This document shows, piece by piece, positions 49,450 through 59,982 of a stretch of DNA of 64,000 nucleotides (within the stretch, counting starts at the first letter, position 1; the number at the start of each line of letters is the position of its first letter). The DNA lies in NCBI GenBank assembly GCA_012931725.1, contig CM022947.1, forward strand, positions 26,043,476 through 26,107,475. The letters are read 5' to 3'. The notes under the pieces are model-generated. The model was not told where the DNA came from and did not search any database. It saw only the letters and a program-made list of their open reading frames with translations. Source of the DNA: Litsea cubeba (Eukaryota; Streptophyta; Magnoliopsida; Laurales; Lauraceae). A program made the position numbers and the translations under genes.

Positions 49450-52400
49450 CACTACAAGAAAATAGGGATTCTGTGACAAGCGTTATTGTCACTGTATATT
49501 CAGTAGTCGTCACAGGCGAGTTTTAGTGACCAACCTAGTGACGACCCATACTCGTCGCATATGTAGGTGTCGCTGAAGATATAAGTGACGACAAAATGTC
49601 CTCGTCACTGATGCTTCCTTTACGGTGACGATTTTACTCGTCACTAGACGTTATTTGTCTGTGACGACATAGGTCGTCATTAAATATATTAGTATGTGTG
49701 ACGACCATTTGTTGTCACTACCCAGTTTATGTTACGATAATACTCATCACTATATAGCCTACCATAAATGGTAATTTTAAAAATTGGTGTGTATTCAGTG
49801 ACAACTAACATTGTCACTGAACGATTATAGGGACAAGTTTTATTTGTTGTTACTGCAACCCTTCAAGTGACTATGTGTTGTCAAAGAATCATGATTCATG
49901 ATCAAATGACTAATTACAGTGACAATGAAATGATCTAATTGTTGTCACTGCTTTACAAGCTTTATTAAAATATATATTTCACATGCATATATGTATATAT
50001 ATATAGCTCTTAATAATTAATTAACTGCTTCATATGTAATTAATTCATCTAGATACAAAAAATACAAATCAAGATATTAAGAACAAAAAACTTGCTAAAT
50101 ATTATATTTTCCACCACCAACATTAATAGTAAACTTTATCCATCATTTCATACAAAAGCCATCATATGAGTTTATCTAGCTATAGCTAGAAAGTTAATTA
50201 TCCAAAAATAGATATACAACAGTTGCGTTCTTAATTATCCAAGGCATAACAAAATGGCATCCTCATTAGTGAGAGCATCCATGCATCTTTCAGCAACAAC
50301 ATCAGGGATTCCTTCCACTTCCATAGTCGTGAAGATTTAATGCCACGCATCAGGGATTCCTTCCACTTCCATAGTCGTGAAGATTTAATGCCACGACTGC
50401 CCTGACACTGCAAGCAAAAAGCATTCTCATGTCATACCACATGGCATTGTAAACAAAAGATAAAAGAAGCAATCAGTGTAAATATTGGTGAGAAATGAAA
50501 AGACATTGAAAATTTCGAAAGATCTTCAGAAAAGAAAGGTCTGGAGAGGACATTTGCCAACATGGAACGCATGCAAGATCCAAGCCACCCTCATCAGTAT
50601 CAGGCACACACTTACAATGCCCTCACACAAAAAATCAACCAGTTTGCTCATCAGGTGGGATGTGCGTGCAGTTAGAATGTCAGAAACAGTCCACATTCAA
50701 CACACATGATGCGCCTACATGATGGAAAAACTGGCCTGATTTTTGAGCTGTGGCATGTTGAAATATGGATGTCAATAGGGCCAAGAATGGGTGGGTTTAG
50801 TGTAGACTTTGAAACAGCCAAGTGCAACCGATTGTATATTTTGAGCTTCCTTGCTAAAGTTGGGCAAATTGAACAACCTAAGTGTGTGGCATGATTGCTA
50901 ACTCAATTTGAAGAAGAGAGGAAAGGAAAAGCATGACCCCAAAAAAGCATATATCAACTACCATCAGCATATAAAGTACATTGCAAAACTTATGGGCTCG
51001 AGGTTATACAGTTATACAGTATATAAAGTACATTTACACTTATGGGCATTTACACTTATGGGCAAATTAAGTGTGTGGCATATAAACTACCATCAGCATA
51101 TAAAGTACATTTACACTTATGGGCTCAAGGTTATACAGTTTGATTTAGGGAGAGTTGGAAACATGGATCTGATCTCCATTTTTCCTGCAGGTACATGATG
51201 ATGATCAAATAAATAAATTGGTATATGTAGAAATTTGCATCCAATTTATGTGGCTGTTTAGTGTCTTGAAGATTTCTCCAACAGACATTAAAAGTTTAAA
51301 CACAAAAGTCAGATTCAAGAGTGACATGTTTGAAGATGGTTCTATACAAGGTGGATAGGTATACATGGTTAGCTTCTTTTTTTAACGATAACAGTAAAAT
51401 TTTATTGTTCACAAAAAATGAAAACAAAAATGGACAAATACAAAAGCTAAAACAATATACATTTTGTATTAGATCCAGATTGTTGGGAGCTTTGGCTAGT
51501 CCCCATCAAGTACTTTTTGTCTCCCATCACTCCAATAAAATTATAAACCATGATTTGATATTAAACTAGCACTTACAGCCACAAACTTAGATGAAACAAG
51601 AGAAAAACAAATAAGTAAACGTGGTTTACATGCAACAAACATAGAAATAGTACCAGGAAAAGGAATCCACACTACACTGATCTTCCTCTTGCATGGGAAA
51701 TGAAGTTGGGATAGTACAGAATAATATGAGCATAAAGATGATGAAAGGTGGCAAATTCATGTATTTTCAAACCATGCACAAGTACAGAGAAGGTGTTGAA
51801 TGGATTAAATCAATGCCCTGAATGTCAAGGTTAGTAGCTCAATACTACTTGGACCTTCCTTCTTTAGAAACTAAAATGAAGGCTTGTGGTGAAAGGCTGA
51901 TATAATGTTTCTACTTAAATACAAATGTTTAAGGCTTGTGACAAATGTTGGTGGGTTCAATTTAAGAAGAGGACTTACAAAAGAAACAAAAAGTTTTATT
52001 CATATTAATTTCTTATATATATACCTCCACCTTTTTTTTATATCCATTTGTAATATACTTCCCAAGGATTCAGTAATTGTAAATATGGCATTTTTAGTTT
52101 TTGATGAAGGCCAAAAGAGGATTCAGTGCTGGTCACTCCCTTTAGACAAGTCATTCTTCCAAAACCATGACTGTTCTACCCCAAATGAGACTGAGTGGAA
52201 TTGACTCCAAAAGAGCCACAAACAGTCTCAACGAAATTCCAAAGTCATGTACAAACTGCATGTAAAAGAGAGATTTCATCTCATCTTCTAACACGAACTC
52301 CACAAATAATAACGATAATACAACACACATTGCTTAACACAAAGCACCATGAAAAACTTAACATATGCAACTATGCAAGAGTTGAGATTCTTTAGAAGGA

Positions 52401-53168
52401 ATGCGGTTTACTGATTTGATAGGGGAATGATCTATGGATTCTGAAAGAGAAGAATGAGCAGTCATGCAAAAAACCACACATATATAGCCACTTATATTTT
52501 AATATAATTATTAGTGACTAACTAACTATTATGGCAAATCAAACTACAGTAGATAAGCCACACATAATTACCTCATGACCTCGACTGTGATATAGAACAC
52601 AAAAATGCAGCAATATGCTCTTGAAACATAGTGTCAAAAGGGAGAGAGAACAGAGAATAAAGAGAGAGGAGAGGGGGAATGGTGCGCGGTGTGTGCGGAG
52701 TGCAGGAAGAGGGAGGGGTGTACCTGGTGCAGGGGATCAGGCGTCCGGCGGTGAGAGGGATGGGTTCTGGACGACGATGGGGATGAGAGGAGAGGAGGGA
52801 AAGAAAGAAACAAGTGAGGGATAAGAGGGAAAGAAAGAAACAAGTGAGGGCAAGGCAGCACGCTGGAGGGAAAAAAACGTGGGAAGGAAAAAAAATGTGG
52901 GGGCTGGGCTTTTAGCGCGCCAAGAGTGTGTGTGTATTTTGGGCGAAATATTTTGACCTATTTAGTGACAACATTTAGTGACGATCCAAAAACACCTCGC
53001 CACTGAAAAGTCTAATTTTGTGACAATATACTTTGTTCTCACTAGTGAGACGTGATGACTATTTATATGTGACAATAAAAATTTCTTGTCACTGATCAAT
53101 TACTTTCAGTGACAATATATACCTCCCTCACTGAATAGTTGTCACTGAATCCGCATTTTCTTGTAGTG
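49450..53168. mobile_element. 3.7-kb non-autonomous CACTA element, TSD CTA
   Basis: Starts CACTACAAGAAAATAGGGAT; the right end read on the other strand is CACTACAAGAAAATGCGGAT, and both continue with GATTC-N-GTGACAA. An exact CTA duplication flanks it (49447-49449 and 53169-53171). The outer several hundred bases on each side are full of GTGACGAC/GTCACTG words in both orientations, the usual CACTA subterminal arrays. The interior has no transposase; it has a 48-bp duplication at 50300-50395, a repeated AGCATATAAAGTACATTTAC block at 50960-51110 and a LINE tail at 51370-51540. Confidence 0.95.
51370..51540 (-). mobile_element. LINE 3' end fragment inside CACTA element
   Basis: On the minus strand: GGGGACTAGCCAAAGCTCCC, then a T-rich GTATTTGTCCATTTTTG stretch, AATAAAATTTTACTGTTATC and a short A-run. 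That is the normal end of plant L1 elements. No coding part. Confidence 0.5.
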
Positions 53169-53332
53169 CTAAGCAATAAAATTGGTTTGATATTGGGTTT
53201 CCACACAATTTTAAAGGTTTGCAAAGAATCCTTTTGTTTGATTCTAACAATTTGACTGATCTTCTTTGTCTGCAATTGGGATCATGATTCTATAAGTTGA
53301 ACATCAAATTTCAACTCATCCAAACTCCTCAA

Positions 53333-53662
53333 GGGCCTGTTTGGATAAATGAGGAGTGGAATAAAATGAAGTGAAATTCAAATGTTGAGTGGAGTGAAGA
53401 GAAGTAGGTTGAAGTTGAAGTAGAGTACTCCACTTCACTCCATTTGGATGTTTAATTTGAAGTTAAAGTTTGAAGTAGAATCCACTTTTACTCAAGGAAA
53501 TGAAAGTATTTAGAGTTGAAATGAAATGGAGCACATGAGGTTCACAACATTACTTCATCTATCGGGCTAGACTCATCCAAACGTGGTAGAGTTGAGATTT
53601 TAGACTGTTAGGGCCCATTTAACTTCACTCTATTTTATTTTTTGCCTATCTAAATAGGCCCC
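53333..53662. mobile_element. hAT-type MITE, about 330 bp
   Basis: Left end GGGCCTGTTTGGATAAATG, then GGAATAAAATGAAGTGA. The right end on the other strand is GGGGCCTATTTAGATAGGC, then AAATAAAATAGAGTGAAGT. The arms are clearly homologous inverted repeats. No exact 8-bp duplication was seen. The interior is rich in AGTGGAGTGAAG-type words and has no coding sequence. Confidence 0.65.
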
Positions 53663-53664
53663 AA

Positions 53665-54197
53665 AGGATTAGGATTATAGTTCCAGGAGTGATTAGTCCT
53701 ATGTGAGCGTCATAAATGGTATGATGTGCTACACGATTTATTAAAGCAAGAAATGCCAATGCCTAACTATGCTTAATTTGATTTCAGCGCAGCCCATTTT
53801 GTTATTCATCAAGAGATTTATTATTCATTGTCCTAAAGATTTCTTGTTAGTTCTAATTTTCAAATTAAGATTCGAAATGCCGTGCCCCAAATCTGATGCT
53901 TGAAACCAAAGACACGATGCAAACCCACCCCATGCACACCATACTCAATCACCACGTATGCCGATTTATCCTATTGTATAGGATGCTTAATGACTCATAA
54001 AACATCCTAATTACATAATGCATGGCTCAAGCCTGGGTTGGAGTGGCCCATGAGCAACCTTAGTGATTGAACGAACAAATATGCTTTGAATAGTGACAAC
54101 AACCATAGTAGTTATGTGAAGCTCTTGCTTCTTTCAATTATTGCACCTTATAAAAGGAAAATACAAAGGCAGTAAATCCCTCCAATTTAACACATCA
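53665..54197. other. intergenic DNA between MITE and retrotransposon
   Basis: No coding region, RNA gene or complete repeat recognised. Its right edge is the proposed LTR boundary. Confidence 0.4.
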
Positions 54198-55161
54198 TGA
54201 AGGGAGTTTTTATTCTAGCACTAAGATTGGACTCCATCTTTAGGGATCGCATCCGCAGATGCATTCGTGATTCCTGTAGGTGCAGAAAATAACGACCCAC
54301 AATAACTGGGGAGCCTTAGAGGACTTATCCAAAGTGGTGATGACTGGGTACCGTCCGAAAGCCTGAAAGGGAAGAGCAAACGGTCAGAGGACCCTGGCCT
54401 GGGCGGCGCAAGGCTCTCCGATGCCAAAGTCAGTGAGTGAACTGGAACAATGGAAGGAGAGGAAGAAGAGAGGCAGAGTAACGGCTCTGTGGGTTGAATT
54501 GTGCATACCTTGCTGGTGGTATGAGGCTCTATTTATAGAGGCTTGGATCGTATCTTCGGATGATATCCTGGCGTGGGTCCCATGACTCGACTGGAAGTCA
54601 TGATCAGCCCACAAAGTAATTAATGCGGTCCAATCCAGCCCACTTTGCATTTAATGCCAGTCGGATCAGCCCACATCGCATTAAATGCGCGTCTTGTTGG
54701 GCCAGATTGTGTTGGGCGCCTTTGACGGTTGGGGTACCATCGGATCCGCCCTCGGGCCTTGCCCTGATGTGGCTTCAGCCACTGGATGCCGCCCTGTCAG
54801 TGATCTGGCGAAGATTATGGACGGCTGGATGTCGCATCTGTCTCACTAGCTCGCGCCCCTATTCTTCCACGTGCCTGATGACGTGGGGGATGAGGGGTGC
54901 GAGTGGAGGTTCCTTACTGCTTCGGATTTCGTCCCGGCTCCTTTGGCCGAGGTGGAGCTTTCTGCCGAGGTGGGCATATGGAGTAGCCGAGCTCGGCGCT
55001 AGCGGTCCGGACCTGCTTGACTTCGGCCGGACCCCCTGTCCTAGTAACCGGGGTGAATCTGGTGCCACGTGGGTGGCACGCGGATGGCACGTGAGAATGC
55101 TTAGTCTCATCTGATGGCTGTGATTAGCGTAATCTTGGAGTTCTGGAAATCTCCCCACACA
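54198..55161 (-). repeat. 3' LTR (proposed limits)
   Basis: On the minus strand the LTR would start TGTGTGGGGAGATTTCC, directly after a purine-rich AGCTAGGGGGCAAT, and end near CTCCCTTCA at 54198. A TATAAATAG box lies inside at 54530-54538 on the minus strand. The left limit is a guess, because the partner LTR is outside the window and no duplication could be compared. Confidence 0.55.
54530..54538 (-). promoter_or_regulatory. LTR TATA box
   Basis: TATAAATAG on the minus strand, about 620 bases into the proposed LTR, the usual position of an LTR promoter between U3 and R. It would drive the retrotransposon transcript in the equivalent 5' LTR. Confidence 0.55.
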
Positions 55162-55178
55162 ATTGCCCCCTAGCTTTT
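55162..55178 (-). promoter_or_regulatory. polypurine tract
   Basis: The minus strand reads AAAAGCTAGGGGGCAAT immediately before the TGTGTGGGG start of the LTR. This is the normal position and composition of the plus-strand DNA primer site. Confidence 0.55.
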
Positions 55179-55432
55179 GACCTCTTAAGCGTCCTAGCCT
55201 TTAGTGGTCGAAAGCTAGAAAAATCCGTCTGGGGATGCGGCGATCATTGCCTGGTGTCGTTTCAACTTTTCTGAAGCAATAAATGCTCTGCCCTGTCTGT
55301 CCTGGGAAGCGAGTCGACGGCTACACGCGTAGCCTCTTCACTGATTGCGTTGTCTCGTTGATGGGACGGGCACGGGCTGCGAGGTCCGCCTTTTCGAATT
55401 TGAAAGCGGTATTCAGTCGAGGGTTCCCTTTC

Positions 55433-55440
55433 TATAAATA
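55433..55440 (+). promoter_or_regulatory. TATA box of the antisense gene
   Basis: TATAAATA on the plus strand is followed by a pyrimidine-rich leader (TCGTCTTCTTCCTTTC) and the ATG at 55667. It lies outside the LTR and points away from it, so it fits transcription of the antisense gene rather than of the retrotransposon. Confidence 0.6.
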
Positions 55441-55666
55441 GGGTCGTCTTCTTCCTTTCTTATTTCTGATTTCTTTTCGCCTTCGCCTTCACCTTTGATT
55501 TCTGCTCTGCTGCTCGAGATTTCTCTAGCGAGGACGACCGTGGGACATGCCCGGATCTGTTCTTGATTCGCCCCTTCGTCTCTGTAAGTTGCTTCGTGCC
55601 TCTGTCTAGTTTTTCTTGGGGTTTCGCGACTTCTAGGGTTTAACTTCGCTGTCATCCTTCTTAGAC

Positions 55667-58092
55667 ATGGGCACCCCTAGGTTTGAGTTAGATACTGAAG
55701 AGGGCATAGCCAGATTTAGGGCCGCTTTCAATATTCCGGAGGGAGCCCTCCTCAAGCCGGCGGACTCGCCACGCTTCGCTGGTCCTGCGGCTGGATGCCG
55801 TTCCCTCTGATCTCCGTGATCGAGGGCGGGGTCAGATTTCCTCTGCACCCCTTGCTTAGGGCCTGCCTTAGTGCCTGGTCTATTACACCGTGCCAGCTGA
55901 TGCCCAATGGCTATAAGGTCATCATGGGCACGGCGAAGCTGAACGAGATTTTGGGGACCGACCTGGGTGTCCACGATATCGAGGATACCTATGATATCTG
56001 CAAGGCTGGGGAAGGGAAATACTATCTCCGGGTGAAGCCGCAGCGAAGAGGCTTCGTCCTGGCCTTGGAGGATTCGAGTAAGAATGCCGAGGAAACTTTC
56101 TTCTGTGTGTCGGGGGACCGAGAGCAGGAGGCTGATGGTCCCACGTCGCCCCGGGACTGTCCCAAGTAAACACCGCTTCTTTTCTCTTACTCGCTTTGCT
56201 TGATCTCGATGATGCCGAGCTGACGCTCTTATTGTCTGTTGTGCAGAGGCGGGCGTGAGGCGACGCCGAGCTGCGAGTGAAGGCTGGAGGAGGAACGTCG
56301 ACGACATCAATAAGGTGGAAAGATACAAGGGGCACGAGACCAGGTCGGCTTGGAAGCTGCTCGGGTATACGCCGAGGTATCGTGGCCACTATAGGAGAAC
56401 CGGAGTAGCCGAGGAGGACGAGGCGCATCCTGATCGTCCTACCGTCTCCGTTGCCGTGCCTGCCGGGATCCCTTTGACCGATCCTGCTGCGAGCCGAGCT
56501 GCGTCTGGCACCGAGGCGTCCACCTCTAGTTCGGAGTTACCGAACCTGACGCAGATAGTGGACGCTTATTCGTCCGATAGGGAAGAAGGTATGGAGGGAA
56601 GCTCGAGGGCGCCAGTCGTTAAGGATCTGGCGGCCAAGTTCAGGTGGGGGTCTTCCTCCTCTGCGATGCCATCATCTGCCAGTACCCGCGCAGCTTCGGG
56701 CTCGGGGGGTGCTGGAGCCACTTCTGCTCCTGCCCCTGCTCCGAGCGAGGGAGTTCGGCGACGCTCGCCGGATCGCCCAAGGCGGGGGAGAAGGACTCGG
56801 GGGCTGAACAGCCTCCGAAGGGTAAAACTCCTGTGCGGGCCCCCGGAGTCAAGGCTCCAGCTGAGAAGAATGCGCCGGCCAGCAAGTCGACCGGCGGGGC
56901 GACCCGTGAGCTCACCATCTCGGTAGGGCAAGGGTCTGGATCGGCTTCCGGACCTCGAACTGCCCCAACGCCATGGAGACCGAGGATGGAGACGCAACCC
57001 GGTAAGCCTCTGAACGTCGAGGACCGGTTGATGGGGAACGCCGACGTCATCGGAGCTCTCGCCAAAGTCTGCGGTCTGCCGCGTGACATGGAGACGCACG
57101 AGAGGTTCGACAATGAAAGCCTGATGGTCTCGGCGATCCAGGCTAACCTTCTGGTAAGTGTTTTCAGCGCTCTTCTTCAAGTGCTTTAGCTCGACTGCTC
57201 CTGTTTGATTCACTTTTTTCCTTTGCAGAACGTGCAAAGGCTCCTGACCGTGGTGGGGAGGAGTGACAGGAACGCCGCTAGGGTCACTCAGCTGGAGTCT
57301 GAGAGGGAAAGGCTGAAGAAGGAGCTAGAAGAGCTGAGGAAGGGAATGGAGGGGCTGAAGAAGGCTAGCGCTGAAGAGACTGCTCGGCTGGCGTCGGCTC
57401 TGGCTGATGTTGCCGAACTCACGTCGAGAGCTAATCATCTGAAAGGCGAGGTCTGGGCGAAGAACAAGAGGACCGCCGAGCTGGAGTCGGAGCTGGCCAG
57501 ATCAAGGTCTGAATCGGCGGCCGAGGGGACGAGGTTGCGCGGGGAAGTGCTGGCCGGGCGCGCTGAAAGAGAGAGGCTGAAGACGGCGAATGCCGAGCTG
57601 GAAAAGGAGAAGGCCTCTCTTCTGTCCGAGGCCCAATCCGCTTTCCAGAATGGGGTGGACCACGCCATAGAGCTGTATGAGAAGCAGGTGGAGGAGATCA
57701 CCTCCATTCTGTTCGAGGAAGGATGCTTGGCCGCACTGAGGCGTGCGGGGGTTCCTGAAGACCACCCTGTCTATCGGGACTTGCCGAAGTATTCGGACCC
57801 GGCTCCTGAGTCGAGCCCCACTCCTTTGGCCGAAAGCGCCCCAGTCGAGGCCCCTGCAGTTGTTCCTGCTCCAGATGCCGCCCCAGTTACCCCGGCCCCG
57901 AGCGACGCCCCGGTCGCCAGCGATGCTTCGGCCGCGCCTCAAGGCGAGGCCTCTTCTGCCCCTGCTTCGGGTGAGGTACCGGTCAAAGCCTCTTCTGCCG
58001 GCGACGCTCCAAGCAAGGTCACGGTCGCGGTCGATGTTGCTGGTCCATCAGATACGGTGATCGACCTGGTGGAGTCGCCGAAGCTACAGTAG
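55667..58092 (+). pseudogene. antisense ORF of Tat retrotransposon (putative gypsy-type transposon family)
   Basis: Starts MGTPRFELDTEEGIARFRAAF at 55667. From 55795, in another frame, come ISVIEGGVRFPLHPLL and ITPCQLMPNGYKVIMG, the signature of the plant putative gypsy-type transposon domain (PF04195-like). The first exon ends at a donor near 56165. A later exon begins near 56248 (GWRRNVDDINKVERYKG); another ends at 57153 (IQANLL) and joins in phase to 57229-58092 (NVQRLLTVVGRSDRN, a long coiled coil, then an Ala/Pro-rich tail ending at TAG). Frames change near 55780-55795, at the first junction, and near 56740-56790, so this copy is broken. The protein's function is unknown; related antisense ORFs occur across Tat elements. 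Confidence 0.75.
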
Positions 58093-59430
58093 CCTTGCTT
58101 CTTTTTACTTCTCTTGTAAATAGCTTCCGGGCCTGTAATGCTCTTTGCTATTAATGAAAAACGGGCTTCTTTACTTGTGCATTTTTGTCTGCATTTTTCT
58201 CTCTTTCGCTTCTGGATGTGATATTGAATGGTATTGAATGCCTTTAATGTGACGCGCGACCCTAGAGAGAGTCGAACGGTCTTCATAGCTATCTGTGCCG
58301 ATTCTCCGTATTCCGGAAACCATAAATAGTAGTAAGCATGGTGATAGGGCCGATGAGGGAAACGGGCGGACGTCTCCACGTGGCGCCATAGGGATCGCTG
58401 GTCAACAGACAGGAAGACGTGCGTCCCATGTAACGCGTGGGAGACTTCGCCCCATAACTTCCTTCGGAGACTGAGCCCTTATTCTTCCTATAAGTAGAGG
58501 TGGTAGGCTCGCCATGGGAAAAGGAAAGAAAAGGAATTAGGACAGTTTAATTCACATAGACGTAGGAACCATGTTCAGCAGACCTTCGGAAATATTCGAT
58601 CCGGGGGGAACCCCTGCGCCAGAGGACGGCTCTCTCCGAGGGGGGAGGCCCGTCGTGGTCTGCGCGCTCTCTGAAGGAATTCCCCGTGGACCACGCGCTC
58701 TCTGAACGCGGGTTCATGGCCAACCGTCCCTGGTCCGGTTGCAGGGGAGTCTTCTGCAACTGTGGGATGGTGGCGCCCTCTGCGTCTGGCGGTCCTGCAG
58801 GGTCCTGGGTGACATCGCGCTCCCCGTGAGCCCCCTGCGGTATATCAGGACCACGGAGCTGAGGGTGGGATTGAGGCCCCGCTGGACCTGGGGGCTCTTT
58901 AAACTTTGGTCTTACCGACCGGAGGGTGTTGAAGAGCTCAGCGAGGTCCAGGGCCTCCGAACTGGAGGGGCTCTGCAACGCTTTGGTCTGACCAACCAAA
59001 GCGTATTGTAGAGCTCGCTGAAATTCAGGATCCCTGAGAATCTCCAGGCAACGAACCGGCGTCTTCGAGCATGCAGCCTGAAGAGTCGGTGAAGATCAGA
59101 GTCTCCCATCTTTTACTTCATTTTCTGTTTTTAGAGGACTGCGAGCCTCCTTTCTGTACTTTGTTATCTTTTCTGAATAAAAAGGAAGAGTTTTGTGATC
59201 ACTCAATCTGTGTACAATGTCTTTGTATTTCTTTTTTACTTCTTTCGCACTGTCTTGTAACACTTGCATTTCTGTGCTGCTTCTTTGCACTTCAGTGCTT
59301 GCATTGCTCCTTCTTTCTTAAAAACTGACCTTGGCCGAAATGGCTAGCTTTGGCCGAGACGAACTGCCTTGCGCCGAAGTGGATCCAGAATCCCGCTGGT
59401 CTCGGCTGTGTGAGCATGAGTTCGACAACG
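58093..59430. other. spacer between antisense gene and tandem array
   Basis: GC-richer retrotransposon spacer. A second TATA-like CCTATAAGTAGAGG lies at about 58486 on the plus strand, after a CACGTGGCGCCA-type block at 58377, and may be a relic promoter. Several open frames exist on both strands but none has recognisable domains. Confidence 0.4.
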
Positions 59431-59895
59431 GTCTTTGAGGGGGGTATAAACCCGGACTTTAGGAAACGACCGAGTGCTCGAACTCAAGGCCTTTTCCAGG
59501 GCGGTGGACCCTTGAGGGGGGTATAAACCCGGACTTTAGGAAACGACCGAGTGTTCGAACTCGAGGCCTTTTCCAGGGCGGTGGACCCTTGAGGGGGGTA
59601 TAAACCCGGACTTTAGGAAACGACCGAGTGTTCAACTCGAGGCCTTTTCCAGGGCGGTGGACCCTTGAGGGGGGTATAAACCCGGACTTTAGGAAACGAC
59701 CGAGTGTTCGAACTCGAGGCCTTTTCCAGGGCGGTGGACCCTTGAGGGGGGGTATAAACCCGGACTTTAGGAAACGACCGAGTGTAGGAACTCGAAGCCT
59801 TTTCCAGGGCGGTGGACCCTTGAGGGGGGTATAAACCCGGACTTTAGGAAACGACCGAGTGTAGGAACTCGAAGCCTTTTCCAGGGCGGTAGACC
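59431..59895. repeat. 77-bp tandem array in the retrotransposon 3' region
   Basis: Six units with starts of GGGGGGTATAAACCCGG near 59438, 59516, 59593, 59669, 59746 and 59824. Each continues through ACTTTAGGAAACGACCGAG and CCTTTTCCAGGGCGGTGGAC. Units differ by one-base length changes. A 166-codon minus-strand frame across it is a by-product of the repeat. Confidence 0.93.
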
Positions 59896-59982
59896 CAGAG
59901 CTGCCGGAGTCAATCAAAGAGAGATGACAGATTGATGACAGGGCGAAAGCTGCTTTCATTGATTCTGAGATTCATTACATCT

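Noticed and set aside
52615..52861. Open frames on both strands near the CACTA right end
   Set aside because: Purine-rich low-complexity sequence gives Arg/Gly and Ser/Pro strings; no homology visible.
49450..53168. CRISPR-like spaced repeats (GTGACGAC and complements)
   Set aside because: Spacing is irregular and orientations mixed; these are CACTA subterminal repeats bounded by CACTA ends and a target duplication.
56566..57237. 223-codon minus-strand frame in the retrotransposon
   Set aside because: Antisense shadow of the GC-rich antisense-gene exons; Arg/Ser-rich with no domain.
58547..58999. 150-codon minus-strand frame
   Set aside because: GC-rich spacer; no recognisable domain and no counterpart among known Tat proteins.
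59459..59959. 166-codon minus-strand frame with repeated RSFPKVRVYTP motif
   Set aside because: Arises because the repeat unit stays open across several copies; no start context, domain or splice support.
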